Source: Megachile rotundata
Lineage: Eukaryota > Arthropoda > Insecta > Hymenoptera > Megachilidae
Direction: 5' to 3'
Length of the DNA: 64,000 nucleotides
Assembly (NCBI RefSeq): GCF_050947335.1
Contig: NW_027473367.1
Location: 186,001 to 250,000, forward strand
Both the position numbers and the translations under genes were made by a program. Of this stretch, positions 63,701 through 64,000 are shown one piece after another. How positions within the stretch are numbered: the first letter of the stretch is position 1; the number at the start of each line of letters is the position of its first letter. The notes below the pieces were generated by a model. It was not told where the DNA came from. It saw only the letters and a program-made list of their open reading frames with translations, and did not search any database.

Positions 63701-64000
63701 TCACAATCATACAATCACAATCATACAATCACAATCATACAATCACAATCATACAATCTCAATCATACAATCTCAATCATACAATCACAATCATACAATC
63801 ATCATCATTCAATTACAATCATACATCACAATCATACAATCACAATCATACAATCGCAATCATACAATCACAATCATACAATCGCAATCATACAATTGCA
63901 ATCTCCCAAATACCATCTCCCAAATACAATCATACAATCACAATCATACAATCACAATCATACAATCACAATCATACAATCACAATCATACAATCACAAT
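60751..64000. repeat. ~6-kb HOR, copy 3 (shortened, runs off the window)
   Basis: From about 60.78 to 61.5 kb it matches copy 2 at spacing 2642 (TGCACTCAC near 60816 and 58174). From 62.25 kb on, the spacing is 3201 (CGATCG 62412/59211, TGCAATC 62732/59531). This copy therefore lacks about half of the HOR. It contains extra string at 61.5-62.2 kb, including the private CAGAATCGC near 62166 and CATAGAATC near 62131. The window ends inside plain units, so the end of this copy is not visible. Confidence 0.82.
63502..63758. repeat. 257-bp homogeneous run of consensus 14-mers
   Basis: Third pure run of identical length and with identical flanking markers. It is followed by two TCTCAATC units and an ATCATCATC variant that here reads ATCATTCAATT instead of ATCATACAATT (near 63808). 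Confidence 0.84.

Larger units (their letters stand above)
1..64000. repeat. 14-bp satellite array filling the whole window
   Basis: Every part of the window is built on the unit ACAATCACAATCAT, a 6-mer ACAATC followed by an 8-mer ACAATCAT. Consensus composition is 7 A, 4 C, 3 T and no G. Variants are mostly single substitutions at fixed places: TACAATC to TGCAATC, CACAATC to CATAATC, ACAATCA to ACAATCG, ACAATC to ACAATT. They recur in the same order over kilobases, which defines higher-order repeats. The array enters and leaves the window without a boundary, so its true length exceeds 64 kb. Arrays of this size and purity are known as eukaryotic satellite DNA in heterochromatin, near centromeres or subtelomeres. 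Which of these applies cannot be read from the sequence, and I do not recognise the unit as a named family. Confidence 0.97.

Noticed and set aside
1..64000. CRISPR array (regular short repeats)
   Set aside because: There are no unique spacers of constant length between repeats. The repeat is contiguous with a 14-bp period and no cas genes are near.
1..64000. Telomeric repeat
   Set aside because: The minus-strand unit ATGATTGTGATTGT has no GG or GGG run except in TCTCCC modules and does not resemble known telomere units. Telomere arrays also do not form kilobase HORs of this type.
1..64000. Binding sites for SOX-type HMG proteins (ACAAT) or TGATTG-type homeodomain proteins
   Set aside because: Partial motif matches occur in each unit as a result of the repeat. 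With no expression or binding data they are not evidence of regulation.
1..64000. Inverted copies of the satellite
   Set aside because: I found no run of GATTGT units on the plus strand. All blocks that I read have the same orientation.

Overview
The window is one uninterrupted satellite (macro-minisatellite) array. From base 1 to base 64000 everything is variants of a 14-bp unit, ACAATCACAATCAT, about 4,570 copies. The unit is a 6-mer ACAATC followed by an 8-mer ACAATCAT. I see no unique flanking sequence, gene, RNA gene, transposon, CRISPR array or promoter. Such an array, about 29% GC with a consensus that has no G on this strand, points to constitutive heterochromatin of a eukaryote, probably from a long-read assembly. 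The sequence does not identify the species.

The array is hierarchical. Level 1 is the 14-mer. Level 2 is a small set of diagnostic variant units in fixed order: TGCAATC units; CATAATC units; ATTACAATC followed by TCTCCCAAAT units; 13-bp units containing TACATCAC; CACAAAAATAC units; a CATATTC/CGTACATTC/CGCACAACC/CAGACAATC cassette; and a CAGTC/ACTATC/CACACTC/CAAAG/GCAAGC cassette. Level 3 is higher-order repeats (HORs), which are long ordered strings of these variants copied at spacings of 336, 516, 517, 630, 1131, ~1600, 2179, 3251, 3311, ~4680, ~5670 and ~5830-6100 bp. Level 4 is a long-range relationship: the 9.6-15 kb region reappears at ~51-55.5 kb, about 41 kb away, and again in part to 60.7 kb.

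Layout: 1-3011 left block with a 516-bp local duplication; 3012-7369 two 2179-bp tandem copies; 7370-9570 mostly plain units with a 685-bp block present twice; 9571-15671 the segment shared with 51-60 kb; 15672-16343 a 336-bp tandem duplication; 16344-25107 two copies of a ~3.7-4.7 kb HOR with an inserted segment; 24479-27676 two ~1.6-kb copies, the first carrying the only scrambled stretch of the window (25249-25290); 27677-28685 connecting units; 28686-39744 two ~5.4-kb copies 5675 bp apart; 39745-41411 connecting block; 41412-47355 two copies 3311 bp apart; 47356-48639 block also found at ~50.6-51.9 kb; 48640-64000 two full copies and one partial copy of a ~6-kb HOR.

The plus strand is full of long open frames, up to 1363 codons, but these are a property of the repeat. 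The 14-mer has no stop in any frame and, because 14 is not a multiple of 3, all three frames read the same 14-residue peptide, YNHNHTITIIQSQS, in rotation. The minus strand has TGA stops in all frames. I therefore annotate no CDS.
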